58,409 bases of DNA from positions 1 to 58,409 of the forward strand of contig VEPM01000026.1 in the NCBI GenBank assembly GCA_012026795.1, read 5' to 3'. Shown here one piece after another: positions 44,066 through 52,194 of this stretch. The position numbers and the translations under genes are program-made. The DNA is from Candidatus Methanoperedens sp. Lineage in GTDB: Archaea > Halobacteriota > Methanosarcinia > Methanosarcinales > Methanoperedenaceae. Within the stretch, counting starts at the first letter, position 1; each line of letters starts with the position of its first letter. The notes beneath the pieces are model-generated. The model saw only the letters and a list, made by a program, of their open reading frames with translations, had not been told where the DNA came from and did no database searches.

Positions 44066-44866
44066 TTATAAATATCTTCTGTTCCTTCTCCTTCGCGTTA
44101 TCCCCAGCTTCCTGATATTTCCTATCGTTCCGAGGTCTGTCCCATCAAGCAAAAACACCCTTGCATTTTCAAGATCGATCGCATGGCTGGCAAAGACAGG
44201 CCCCAGCAAATCCTCGCTTATTGATTCATTGAATGGTATCCCGCCGCACAACTCGTTAAATGCGGGCATAATTATTACTTCAGGACTTGTCCACTCAATA
44301 TCCCCATAATGATCCCGTATTGATTTCTCAATAAAATGCGTCCTTATCCATACCTTCTCAGAAACAGCATGTCCCAGTGAATCCGTGAGCCTTACAGCGG
44401 GATGGTTATGGGACATCAGCACGTATTTTGCAGATAGCAACTCGGCACCAGGCCACGTATGGCCGTGAAAATAACCTGCTCCGTCAAGCACAAAACCCCT
44501 CATATCGTGCATTGTAACATTCCCGGTAATTAGCTCCTCAATATCCCCATCATGGTTCCCCGGCACGATATCAACAGGTGCATAAGCTGCTATTGTTCCA
44601 AGAAAACCGGGTATCTCTTTTTTTTCCTGCCATGAAGTCCTGGGCACATTGTGTTTTATGTCGCCAAGAAGCACGATCCGGTCCGGCTTCATATTTTCAA
44701 GATACTCACATATGCGTTTCTTTCTTTTTTCCACCTGGCTGGGGATTGAGAATCCTTTATGATAAAGCTCCCATTCGATGCCAAGATGAACATCCGCGAT
44801 CACAAGAACTTTTATAGTGTTCTTGACCACAAGTGCGGGTTCGTTCAAAATAGGGGTTACGGTCAT
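44066..44866 (-). CDS. ICC-like metallophosphoesterase
   Basis: The metal-binding motifs of the calcineurin-like family are visible: VIADVHLG, LLGDIKHN, IVPGNHDGDIEE and YVLMSHNHPA. I choose ATG 44866 (266 residues). An ATG at 44899 would add 11 residues. A TATA-like CTATATATGC (complement of 44897-44906) lies about 30 bases upstream, so the mRNA is probably nearly leaderless. The family (COG1407) has no settled substrate in archaea. Confidence 0.85.
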   Translation of the reverse strand: MTVTPILNEPALVVKNTIKVLVIADVHLGIEWELYHKGFSIPSQVEKRKKRICEYLENMKPDRIVLLGDIKHNVPRTSWQEKKEIPGFLGTIAAYAPVDIVPGNHDGDIEELITGNVTMHDMRGFVLDGAGYFHGHTWPGAELLSAKYVLMSHNHPAVRLTDSLGHAVSEKVWIRTHFIEKSIRDHYGDIEWTSPEVIIMPAFNELCGGIPFNESISEDLLGPVFASHAIDLENARVFLLDGTDLGTIGNIRKLGITRRRRNRRYL

Positions 44867-45006
44867 TATTGATACATGACATACATTATTGTAGTGCATA
44901 TATAGTTTTCAGCTTAATTTTTGAGGTTTTTCAAAATTCTTCCAGAATATGTATAGTCGCTCAGCGTTAAATAACCCGATAGCAATTCAAGATTAATTAA
45001 ACGCTC

Positions 45007-45064
45007 ACCGCAAAGAACGCAAAGGGCGCAAAGATTTACTGCTATGCTTTGCGTTCTTTGCGGT
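45007..45064. repeat. CCGCAAAGAACGCAAAG inverted repeat
   Basis: ACCGCAAAGAACGCAAAG at 45007-45024 is perfectly complementary to 45047-45064. The left arm continues as GGCGCAAAG. It lies between the phosphoesterase and vapBC genes and belongs to the same class of palindromic intergenic repeats as the one at 34961. Confidence 0.8.
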
Positions 45065-45110
45065 TTATTGTATCGTTTTCTTTCGGGTGAAATATGCATG
45101 ATTCACTATA

Positions 45111-45134
45111 TATTACTCATGCTATTACTCATGC
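45111..45134 (+). promoter_or_regulatory. Tandem 12-base repeat upstream of vapBC
   Basis: TATTACTCATGC occurs twice head to tail (45111-45122, 45123-45134), about 50 bases before the antitoxin start. VapB proteins commonly autorepress through repeated half-sites, so it may be the operator. Confidence 0.5.
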
Positions 45135-45185
45135 ACCACAAATCTTATGCGGATGTAGATGATATCATATATACAGGTGTTGATG

Positions 45186-45383
45186 ATGACAGGATACGTT
45201 CGAACAACAATAAAATTAAGAGAAGATGTTTATCAAACGCTGAAAGAAGGCGGAGCCAAAAATATATCTGAAAAAATAAACGAGATTTTAATTAAAATGC
45301 TTTTTAAAGACAAAAAAAGCCTTTTTGGGACAATGAAAAAAACGGATCTATCAGACCTGAGAGACCATGAGGATCGATTATAA
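45186..45383 (+). CDS. vapB: VapB-type antitoxin
   Basis: The 65-residue protein begins MTGYVRTTIKLREDVYQTLKEGGAKNISEKINEIL, a ribbon-helix-helix/AbrB-like DNA-binding start, and ends in a charged toxin-binding tail. AGGTGTTG precedes two ATGs, of which 45186 has better spacing than 45183. It overlaps vapC by one base. Confidence 0.75.
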   Translation: MTGYVRTTIKLREDVYQTLKEGGAKNISEKINEILIKMLFKDKKSLFGTMKKTDLSDLRDHEDRL

Positions 45384-45757
45384 TGATGCTGGATTCTTTT
45401 GCATGGATGGAATATTTTATGGGGAGTCAGAAAGGTGAAGAAGTCAAAAAATTAGTAGATGACGACTCGCAATTATATACATCTCCTATAGTAATAGCAG
45501 AAATATACTCCAAATCTCTCAGGACAGATGGAAACGCAGACGAAAGAAAGGATTTCATAATGAAAAGATGTGCGATAGTCGCACTGGATGTTAACACTGC
45601 AATTGAAGCTGCAAAAATACATGCACATAATAAAATCAAAATCCCGGATTTCGGTCTTGCTGATGCAATAATACTTGCATCAGCCCGGAGCAGAAAAATA
45701 AAGGTATTGACCGGAGACCCCCATTTTAAAAATTTTAACGATGCTGTAATTTTGTGA
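45383..45757 (+). CDS. vapC: VapC-type PIN domain toxin
   Basis: The 124-residue PIN domain has its acidic residues in place: Asp4 (MLDSFAW), Glu in VIAEIY near 40, Asp in GLADAIILA near 93 and Asp in LTGDPHF near 111. VapC toxins are Mg2+-dependent ribonucleases. The coupling to vapB by a one-base overlap is typical. Confidence 0.9.
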   Translation: MMLDSFAWMEYFMGSQKGEEVKKLVDDDSQLYTSPIVIAEIYSKSLRTDGNADERKDFIMKRCAIVALDVNTAIEAAKIHAHNKIKIPDFGLADAIILASARSRKIKVLTGDPHFKNFNDAVIL

Positions 45758-45827
45758 TTTTTCATTGGTACAATATTATGTTAATCATCGATAGTTTCTT
45801 TTAACCACATGACTAATAGGAGTCCCA

Positions 45828-47165
45828 ATGGCAATCCATCCTATCGAATACCGCTACGGTCACGCTGAAATGAAAGCTGTATGGAATGAAGAGACACGAC
45901 TTTTAAAAATGCTCTCTGTTGAAGCGGCCCTGGCAAAAGCCCAGGCGCATCTGAATTATATCCCCAAAGGAATGGATGAGAAAATATCCATCGGGGTAAA
46001 GAAAGTAACTCTTGACCGTGTCAAGGAAATAGAAGATGAGATACATCATGATGTCATGGCTGTTGTGCTTGCACTTGCCGAGCAATCCGGTGATGCAGGA
46101 AAATGGGTACATTTCGGAGCAACTTCCAATGATATTTTAGATACTGCAACTGCTCTTCAGGTAAAAGATGCACTCCTTATATTACGAAAAGAAACTGTGA
46201 AATTGCGCCAGGTTCTGATCGAAAGCGCACTATCCCATAAAAATACTGTATGCGCAGGTCGCACTCACGGCCAGATCGGAGTTCCCACCACTTACGGCAT
46301 GAAGTTTGCGATATGGGCATCAGAAATTGACAGGCATATTGAAAGGCTTGACCAGTTGACACCGCGCGCCACTGTTGGAAAAATGAGCGGTGCAGTAGGC
46401 ACGCAGGCTGCTTTCGGGAAAAAAGGCATCGAGATACAGGAAAAAACCATGGAATATCTTGGCATCGAGGCAGCAGATGTTTCAAACCAGGTGATACAGC
46501 GCGACAGGCATGCAGAATTCGTGATGTGGATGGCAAATACCGTTACTACCCTTGATAAAATATGTATTGAAATACGAAGTCTTGCAAGAAGCGAAATTGC
46601 GGAAGTGGAAGAAAGCTTTGGCAAAAAACAGGTGGGTTCATCCACAATGCCACACAAACGCAACCCCATAAAATCAGAGCAGGTTTGCGGACTTGCAAGA
46701 ATTGTAAGGGCAATGGTTGAGCCTGAACTCCGTAACAATACACTGTGGGATGAGCGCGACCTAACAAACTCATCGTGCGAACGCATTGTATTCCCTGAAT
46801 CCTGTGTATTGACCGACCATTGTATACGCCTTACAACAACAATTATCCAGAACCTGCGCTTTTACCCGGAGAACATCAGGAAAAACCTGAACCTTCTCAA
46901 TGGGCTGAATATGGGCGAAGCTATCATGATCGAACTCAGTAAGAAAGGGGTTGGCAGGCAGGAAGCACATGAGATCGTGCGCCAGTGTGCCATGTCTGCC
47001 CGGGAATCCGGTATCCACATGAAGGACGCTCTTCTTTCAAACGAAACCATATCAAAATACCTGGCAGAGAGCGAAATAATCCAATTAATGGACCCGGATA
47101 ATTATATAGGTACAGCCGTAGAACAGGTTGATTCCCTTGCTGCCAAACTAAAAAAACGAAAATAA
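45828..47165 (+). CDS. purB: Adenylosuccinate lyase
   Basis: The 445-residue protein has the fumarase/aspartase signature GSSTMPHKRNP at about 270-280, preceded by GRTHGQIG near 144 and HDVMAVVLAL near 68. It acts twice in purine synthesis, cleaving SAICAR and adenylosuccinate. TAGGAGTCCCA precedes the ATG. A GNAT acetyltransferase follows 13 bases later. Confidence 0.96.
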   Translation: MAIHPIEYRYGHAEMKAVWNEETRLLKMLSVEAALAKAQAHLNYIPKGMDEKISIGVKKVTLDRVKEIEDEIHHDVMAVVLALAEQSGDAGKWVHFGATSNDILDTATALQVKDALLILRKETVKLRQVLIESALSHKNTVCAGRTHGQIGVPTTYGMKFAIWASEIDRHIERLDQLTPRATVGKMSGAVGTQAAFGKKGIEIQEKTMEYLGIEAADVSNQVIQRDRHAEFVMWMANTVTTLDKICIEIRSLARSEIAEVEESFGKKQVGSSTMPHKRNPIKSEQVCGLARIVRAMVEPELRNNTLWDERDLTNSSCERIVFPESCVLTDHCIRLTTTIIQNLRFYPENIRKNLNLLNGLNMGEAIMIELSKKGVGRQEAHEIVRQCAMSARESGIHMKDALLSNETISKYLAESEIIQLMDPDNYIGTAVEQVDSLAAKLKKRK

Positions 47166-47178
47166 AGAGGATACGCAA

Positions 47179-47631
47179 TTGTTAAGAAAAGCAACCATCA
47201 AAGATGTGGAAAAGATATGGAAACTTGTGAACAGTTATGCAGATAAACGTATTATGCTTCCGCGTTCATTGAGCGAATTATACGAGAATCTCAGGGATTT
47301 TTATGTAATAACAGAGAATGATAAACTTGTGGGCTGCGGCGCGCTTCATATTACCTGGGAAGATTACGGGGAAATACTGTCTCTTGCAGTCGAACCTGAT
47401 ATGGTAAGGAGGGGGATAGGTTCACAGATACTTAAAGCATGTGAAGAAGAGGCAGTAACACTCGGTTTAAATAAACTTATTACGCTTACTTATGTGCCTG
47501 AATTTTTTGAGTCGCATGGATTTGTGAGAGTGAAAAAGAGCACGCTTCCGCATAAGATATGGAGTATGTGCATTAAATGCCCCAAGTTCCCTGAGTGCGA
47601 TGAGATCCCGCTGGTGAAGAAGATAATTTGA
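47179..47631 (+). CDS. GNAT N-acetyltransferase, probably N-acetylglutamate synthase type
   Basis: The 150-residue protein begins at TTG 47179, 14 bases after purB, following AGAGGATACG. It has the GNAT acetyl-CoA motif VRRGIGSQIL near 78-87 and an ArgA-like LRKATIKDVEKIWKLVN start and EFFESHGFVRV. A C-terminal CIKCPKFPECDE cysteine segment is typical of archaeal members. argC and argJ lie 0.8-2.3 kb downstream, which supports a role in arginine synthesis. Confidence 0.8.
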   Translation: MLRKATIKDVEKIWKLVNSYADKRIMLPRSLSELYENLRDFYVITENDKLVGCGALHITWEDYGEILSLAVEPDMVRRGIGSQILKACEEEAVTLGLNKLITLTYVPEFFESHGFVRVKKSTLPHKIWSMCIKCPKFPECDEIPLVKKII

Positions 47632-47647
47632 GGATTCACATTATGAT

Positions 47648-47944
47648 TCACTTTATATTCGCCAGCAGCTCCTGTAATCCCTTTGAATTAAGCCTGTATT
47701 TATCCCCATCCACTTCTGCATAGCACTCTTTAATGAGAAAATCGAGCTGGAATTTTAACTGTGATTCGGATATCTTAAGTTCGTTCATGATTTCATTTTT
47801 CGTTTTTCCGAACGCTCCGATGGATCTTATTATCTTTCTCCTCTGCGGATTCTCAAGCGCCCTGAACATGATCCTGTGATCATAAGGCGTTTTCATTTCG
47901 CAAGCATCGGGTTCTTGCGGAATTGATTCAATTTCATCTGTCAT
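47648..47944 (-). CDS. Winged-helix transcriptional regulator
   Basis: I choose ATG 47944 because GGGGT just upstream is a likely ribosome binding site. TTG 47959 is the alternative. The product of about 98 residues has an ArsR-like HTH (RALENPQRRKIIRSIGAFGKTKNEIMNELKISESQLKFQLDFLIKE) after an acidic start. Target genes are unknown. It is divergent from the DUF123 gene, 49 bases away. Confidence 0.75.
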   Translation of the reverse strand: MTDEIESIPQEPDACEMKTPYDHRIMFRALENPQRRKIIRSIGAFGKTKNEIMNELKISESQLKFQLDFLIKECYAEVDGDKYRLNSKGLQELLANIK

Positions 47945-47993
47945 AAATCCTGACCCCAATTATTAAATTGTCAGTTAATGTATTAATTATATC

Positions 47994-48431
47994 ATGAAAG
48001 GCATATATGTTCTTATCCTCAGGTTGAATAACAACACCGACCTGACCATAGGAAAACTTGGGGATTTCCATTTCAAAGCCGGATATTACTATTACATCGG
48101 CTCAGCTCTTGGAACCGGAGGATTCAGGCGAGTCACAAGACATTTCAATGTGGCTTCGGGTTCAAACAGCACGAGAAAATGGCACATAGACCACCTTCTT
48201 CCCCATTCGGAAGTGATATGCGCCGTACTGCTGCCGACCGGTGAAGCTCTTGAATGCAAAACTGCACGAACACTTATGGAATTTTCGCAATTCATACCCG
48301 GCTTTGGGTGCAGCGACTGCACCTGCAAATCGCATCTTTTTTTCCATGAATCGGATATCAGGAACGATCTAACCAGGATTGCCAATAAGCTGGCAGGAAA
48401 CGAAAGTATAATTATTTATCCCGGCATGTAG
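47994..48431 (+). CDS. DUF123 (GIY-YIG-like) protein
   Basis: The 145-residue protein matches DUF123: GIYVLILRL, YYYYIGSALGTGG, RKWHIDHLLPHSE and GFGCSDCTCKSHLFF. The family is related to GIY-YIG nucleases, and its function is not settled. It ends eight bases before argC, so it may be transcribed with the arginine genes. Confidence 0.85.
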   Translation: MKGIYVLILRLNNNTDLTIGKLGDFHFKAGYYYYIGSALGTGGFRRVTRHFNVASGSNSTRKWHIDHLLPHSEVICAVLLPTGEALECKTARTLMEFSQFIPGFGCSDCTCKSHLFFHESDIRNDLTRIANKLAGNESIIIYPGM

Positions 48432-48438
48432 GGATTAC

Positions 48439-49449
48439 ATGGACATCGGAATAATCGGAGGCTCCGGATATACAGGCGGGGAATTGATGCGGCTTCTTTC
48501 CCGGCATCCTGAAGCAAACATCAAAGCAGTTACTTCACGCAGCAAGAAAGGACAAAATATCAGCGATACACATGCCCATCTTCGAAAAATTGTTGATATT
48601 GAATTTGAAGACCTGACTCCAACAGAAGTTGCCTCACGCAGCGACATCGTTTTTACAGCCGTTCCCCATGGCACAGCTATGCAGGTTGTTCCCGCACTTA
48701 TTATGGCAGGTGTTAAAGTCGTAGATCTGAGCGCAGATTATCGCCTGAAAACAGATGTTTTTGAAAAAACCTATAAGCTCAAACACATAGACCCGCGCGA
48801 AGCGGTATACGGAATACCTGAACTCCATCCTGAAGTGTCGTCACAGCAATTTATCGCAAATCCTGGTTGCTACCCGACAGGCGCCTCGCTTGCTGCTGCG
48901 CCTCTTGCCAGTGCTGGACTGATCGAGCGCGTAGTATTTGATTCAAAAAGCGGTATATCAGGGGCTGGAGCAGAGCCAAGTCCGGTTTCCCATTATCCGA
49001 ACATGGCCGAGAATATCCAGGCATATAAGCTCACAACACATCGCCACCGCGCCGAAATAGTGCAGGAATTAACACGGCTTGACAGCCACCTGAAAAGCAT
49101 CAGCTTTACGCCGCATGTTATTCCTTCTGTGCGGGGGATTCTCACAACGGCGCATATTTTCGTTAAGAAACAGTTAAGCCAGGAAGATGTCAGCGCGATA
49201 TACAATGATTTTTACAGTGATAAACCATTCATCAGGCTGATAAAAGGAATACCCATGCTGGGAAATGTCCGGGGTTCCAATTTCTGCGACATAGGTTTTG
49301 AGGTAGAAAAGGGAAGCGACAGGATAGTTGTGATATCTGCAATAGACAACCTGGTAAAAGGAGCATCAGGCCAGGCTATCCAGAACATGAACCTGATGTC
49401 TGGCCTTCCTGAGACAACAGGTCTCTGGTCGCCAGGTTTTGCCCCGTGA
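48439..49449 (+). CDS. argC: N-acetyl-gamma-glutamyl-phosphate reductase
   Basis: The 336-residue protein has the NADP motif IIGGSGYTGGELMRLL at the N-terminus, the catalytic Cys144 in NPGCYPTG and the His in HRHRAEI. It reduces N-acetylglutamyl phosphate in arginine synthesis. A CBS protein gene follows 9 bases later and argJ after that. Confidence 0.96.
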   Translation: MDIGIIGGSGYTGGELMRLLSRHPEANIKAVTSRSKKGQNISDTHAHLRKIVDIEFEDLTPTEVASRSDIVFTAVPHGTAMQVVPALIMAGVKVVDLSADYRLKTDVFEKTYKLKHIDPREAVYGIPELHPEVSSQQFIANPGCYPTGASLAAAPLASAGLIERVVFDSKSGISGAGAEPSPVSHYPNMAENIQAYKLTTHRHRAEIVQELTRLDSHLKSISFTPHVIPSVRGILTTAHIFVKKQLSQEDVSAIYNDFYSDKPFIRLIKGIPMLGNVRGSNFCDIGFEVEKGSDRIVVISAIDNLVKGASGQAIQNMNLMSGLPETTGLWSPGFAP

Positions 49450-49458
49450 GGTGTTATT

Positions 49459-49935
49459 ATGAAAATAAAAGATGTTATGAATAAAGACGTAATCACATGT
49501 GCGCCTGGTGACTCATTAAGCTATATTTCCAACCTGTTAAAAGAAAATCATATCAGCGGATTACCAGTTGTTGATAAAGGAAAAGTAGTAGGGCTTGTTT
49601 CCGAAACTGATCTCTTAAAATTATTCAAGATTCCGGAATTTTCAAATGAATTGTGGCTTCCAAGCCCATTTGAAATAATTGAGATACCCATAAGGAATCT
49701 TGTCAGGATCGAAGAGACCAGGAATGCCCTTGAAAACCTCAAGCTTCGGCCTGTAGAGGATATAATGACAAAGGATGTCCATGCAATTTCCCCGGAGGAT
49801 GAACTGGAAGATGCTTCAGGTATTATGGTAAAATATAAAGTTAACCGGCTGCCAGTCATCGATGATAATGGAAAGCTTGTCGGAATAGTTGCCAGGAGTG
49901 ATATATTAAGAGGCCTGGCAGGATCGGGGAAATGA
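49459..49935 (+). CDS. CBS domain pair protein
   Basis: The 158-residue protein is a stand-alone pair of CBS motifs: MKIKDVMNKDVITCAPGDSLSYISNLL to GLVSETDLL, and VEDIMTKDVHAISPEDELEDASGIM to GIVARSDIL. Such pairs bind AMP, ATP or SAM. It overlaps argJ by four bases and follows argC by nine, so it is embedded in the arginine operon. Confidence 0.9.
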   Translation: MKIKDVMNKDVITCAPGDSLSYISNLLKENHISGLPVVDKGKVVGLVSETDLLKLFKIPEFSNELWLPSPFEIIEIPIRNLVRIEETRNALENLKLRPVEDIMTKDVHAISPEDELEDASGIMVKYKVNRLPVIDDNGKLVGIVARSDILRGLAGSGK

Positions 49936-51125
49936 CAACGACAACTAAGATGAAAATGATCACAGGCGGGATATGCGCTGTAAAAGGTGTAAGAGCTAAT
50001 GGGATCAAGCAGGGAAAAAACGGGCTTACGATCATGGTTGCAGATGCCAGGGAACTTGAAACCGCCGGAGTTTTCACGAGAAACAAAGTGATAGCTGCAC
50101 CGCTTATTATAACAAAATCACATCTTGAAAATGGAAATTTAAAAGCGATAATTGCGAACAGTGGGTGTGCAAATGCATTTACAGGTGAAAAAGGCATAAT
50201 CGATGCGAAATGGATGACCGAAATACTTTCAAAAAAATTGAAATGCAAACCTTATGATATAGGAGTGGCTTCAACAGGCGTTATCGGGCGAAATCTTGAC
50301 AGGACATGGATCGGGGGGCATCTGGATGAGGTTTTTAACAAGCTTTCAGATACGGAAGAATCAGCTAAAGCCGCCGCAAGAGCAATCATGACAACCGATC
50401 TTTCCATGAAAGAGATAGCCATGGAGCTTGATAATGGCGTGAGAATTGCGGGTATCGCGAAAGGTTCAGGGATGATCGAACCGAATATGGGTACGATGCT
50501 TGCTTTTATATTTACGGATGCCACGTTATCAAAAGTTACTCTTGATGCTGCCTTGAGAAGGGCAGTTGATAAGAGTTTTAACATGCTGGTGGTTGATGGT
50601 GATACAAGCACAAATGATATGGCGCTGTTAACTTCAACGGGATTTAATGAATGCGAAGAAGATGTTTTCCAGGAAGGTCTTGACCATGTGTGCATCAGCC
50701 TTGCAAAAATGATAGCAAAAGATGGAGAGGGAGCAAGCAGGTTGATCGAGACAAGAGTTACAGGAGCAAAAAGTGAAAAAGATGCGCGTAAAGCTGCTAA
50801 GGCGATAGTGCGCTCACCGCTTGTGAAAACTGCGATATTCGGAAAAGATCCCAACTGGGGAAGAGTGGTTGCAGCCGCTGGATATTCAGGCGCTGATATC
50901 GACCAGGATAAGATATCGCTTAAATTCTCTGATACCAAAAATGAGGTCATGCTTGTTGATTCGGGAAAAATCGTAGAGGGAAAGCTCGATGAGCTAAAGG
51001 GAATTATGGAAAGCAAGGAGATCATCATTGAAGTGGATATCGGTCTTGGAAATTTCGGCGCGATTGCCTGGGGCTGCGATCTGACATATGATTATGTAAA
51101 GATCAATGCGATGTATACGACTTGA
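49932..51125 (+). CDS. argJ: Ornithine acetyltransferase / N-acetylglutamate synthase
   Basis: The 397-residue protein has the autocleavage and nucleophile site in KGSGMIEPNMGTMLAF with Thr188 as the new N-terminal nucleophile, and GKDPNWGRV near the C-terminus. ArgJ transfers acetyl from N-acetylornithine to glutamate. It overlaps the CBS gene. It ends 19 bases from the convergent binding-protein gene. Confidence 0.96.
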   Translation: MTTTTKMKMITGGICAVKGVRANGIKQGKNGLTIMVADARELETAGVFTRNKVIAAPLIITKSHLENGNLKAIIANSGCANAFTGEKGIIDAKWMTEILSKKLKCKPYDIGVASTGVIGRNLDRTWIGGHLDEVFNKLSDTEESAKAAARAIMTTDLSMKEIAMELDNGVRIAGIAKGSGMIEPNMGTMLAFIFTDATLSKVTLDAALRRAVDKSFNMLVVDGDTSTNDMALLTSTGFNECEEDVFQEGLDHVCISLAKMIAKDGEGASRLIETRVTGAKSEKDARKAAKAIVRSPLVKTAIFGKDPNWGRVVAAAGYSGADIDQDKISLKFSDTKNEVMLVDSGKIVEGKLDELKGIMESKEIIIEVDIGLGNFGAIAWGCDLTYDYVKINAMYTT

Positions 51126-51144
51126 GGATTTCAGAACCTGCCGT

Positions 51145-52194
51145 TCACACCGTCTTTATCTCAAATCCTTCAAACATCTTCCGCATAATCAGATCCTGTA
51201 TCGAGCCAAAACCGGGAGTTGCAATTGTCTGTCCTTCAAGGTCGTCGATAGATCTTATATCTGAATCAGCTCTTACTATAAGCGAAGTGCCCCCGGTATT
51301 TACTCCGCTGATAATATGGATCTTCCCGTTATCGTTAATTACGTACCTTAGAACCGGAGTCGCCCCAAAAACTGCCACATCTACTTCACGCAAAGAGAAT
51401 GAATTTGTTATTGCCATCCCATTCCTGAATTTCAAGAAAAAAATATTTTTATCCGGAATAAGACCTACCTTTTCAAAATAACCTTCTTTTTGTGCTATAT
51501 ATACCCCCAGGCTGTGGATATCGTTATGAATAAGCCCGAATCTAAGGCTCTCATTTACAGCTGCCGGAGTCCAGTTCGGATCAGCATCCAATCTGTTCCT
51601 GATTTCATTGTAATATTTGTCCCGGATTATACTGGAAAGAAATTCGTCCAGGTTATTATAGCCCATTGAGGCCGGACTCTTCTTGAAACCCCCGGCTTTG
51701 CTTAATATTTCGAATCCCTTTTTCATTTCGTTCATATCAGGGATTTCAATATATACAGTATTATCGATCGCAGCCGAGGCAGCCGTTCTATCAACTCCTG
51801 TAAATTCGGAGGCGTATTTTAAGACCTTTTCACGGTTTGCAGGGTCATTAATGAACCTTGTACTTTTTATATGCGCCCAGACAAGAGCTTTTATCGTATC
51901 TTCATCTTTAAGATATTCTGATGATGCCATAACACATTCCGGATGGTTGGCCCATATATCTTTTGAATTTACCAGATACCTGCCGTAACCACCAGCTTGC
52001 GCGATTGCAGGATACGGTTCCCAGGAAATGAAACCTGCTATTGTTCTGTCCTTTAAAGCTGAGCTCATCTCATCAGGAGTCATTGAAACGACATTGATAG
52101 TCCTGGGTACAGGGGATTTTTCATAAATACCGAACCCATTGTATAACAGTACGAGCACAATTATTATAATTAAAATAGAAATATATTTTTTCAT
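51145..52194 (-). CDS. Membrane-anchored NMT1/SsuA-like binding protein with reversed halves
   Basis: After an N-terminal membrane helix (1-21), residues about 33-190 resemble the second half of SsuA/NMT1-type substrate-binding proteins (MTPDEMSSALKDRTIAGFISWEPYPAIA, GYGRYLVNS, ALVWAHIKSTRFI). Residues about 205-349 resemble the first half (LRFGLIHNDIHSLGVYIAQKEGYF, NSFSLREVDVAVFGATP, DLEGQTIATPGFGSIQDLI). The order is therefore reversed relative to the family. The ATG overlaps the stop of a histidine kinase gene, and no ABC permease or ATPase is adjacent, so a ligand sensor for the kinase is more likely than a transporter part. Confidence 0.75.
   Translation of the reverse strand: MKKYISILIIIIVLVLLYNGFGIYEKSPVPRTINVVSMTPDEMSSALKDRTIAGFISWEPYPAIAQAGGYGRYLVNSKDIWANHPECVMASSEYLKDEDTIKALVWAHIKSTRFINDPANREKVLKYASEFTGVDRTAASAAIDNTVYIEIPDMNEMKKGFEILSKAGGFKKSPASMGYNNLDEFLSSIIRDKYYNEIRNRLDADPNWTPAAVNESLRFGLIHNDIHSLGVYIAQKEGYFEKVGLIPDKNIFFLKFRNGMAITNSFSLREVDVAVFGATPVLRYVINDNGKIHIISGVNTGGTSLIVRADSDIRSIDDLEGQTIATPGFGSIQDLIMRKMFEGFEIKTV

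Noticed and set aside
44914-45099. Minus-strand open frame with LCALCVLCG text
   Set aside because: This periodic text is the translation of the CCGCAAAGAACGC repeat and so is spurious.
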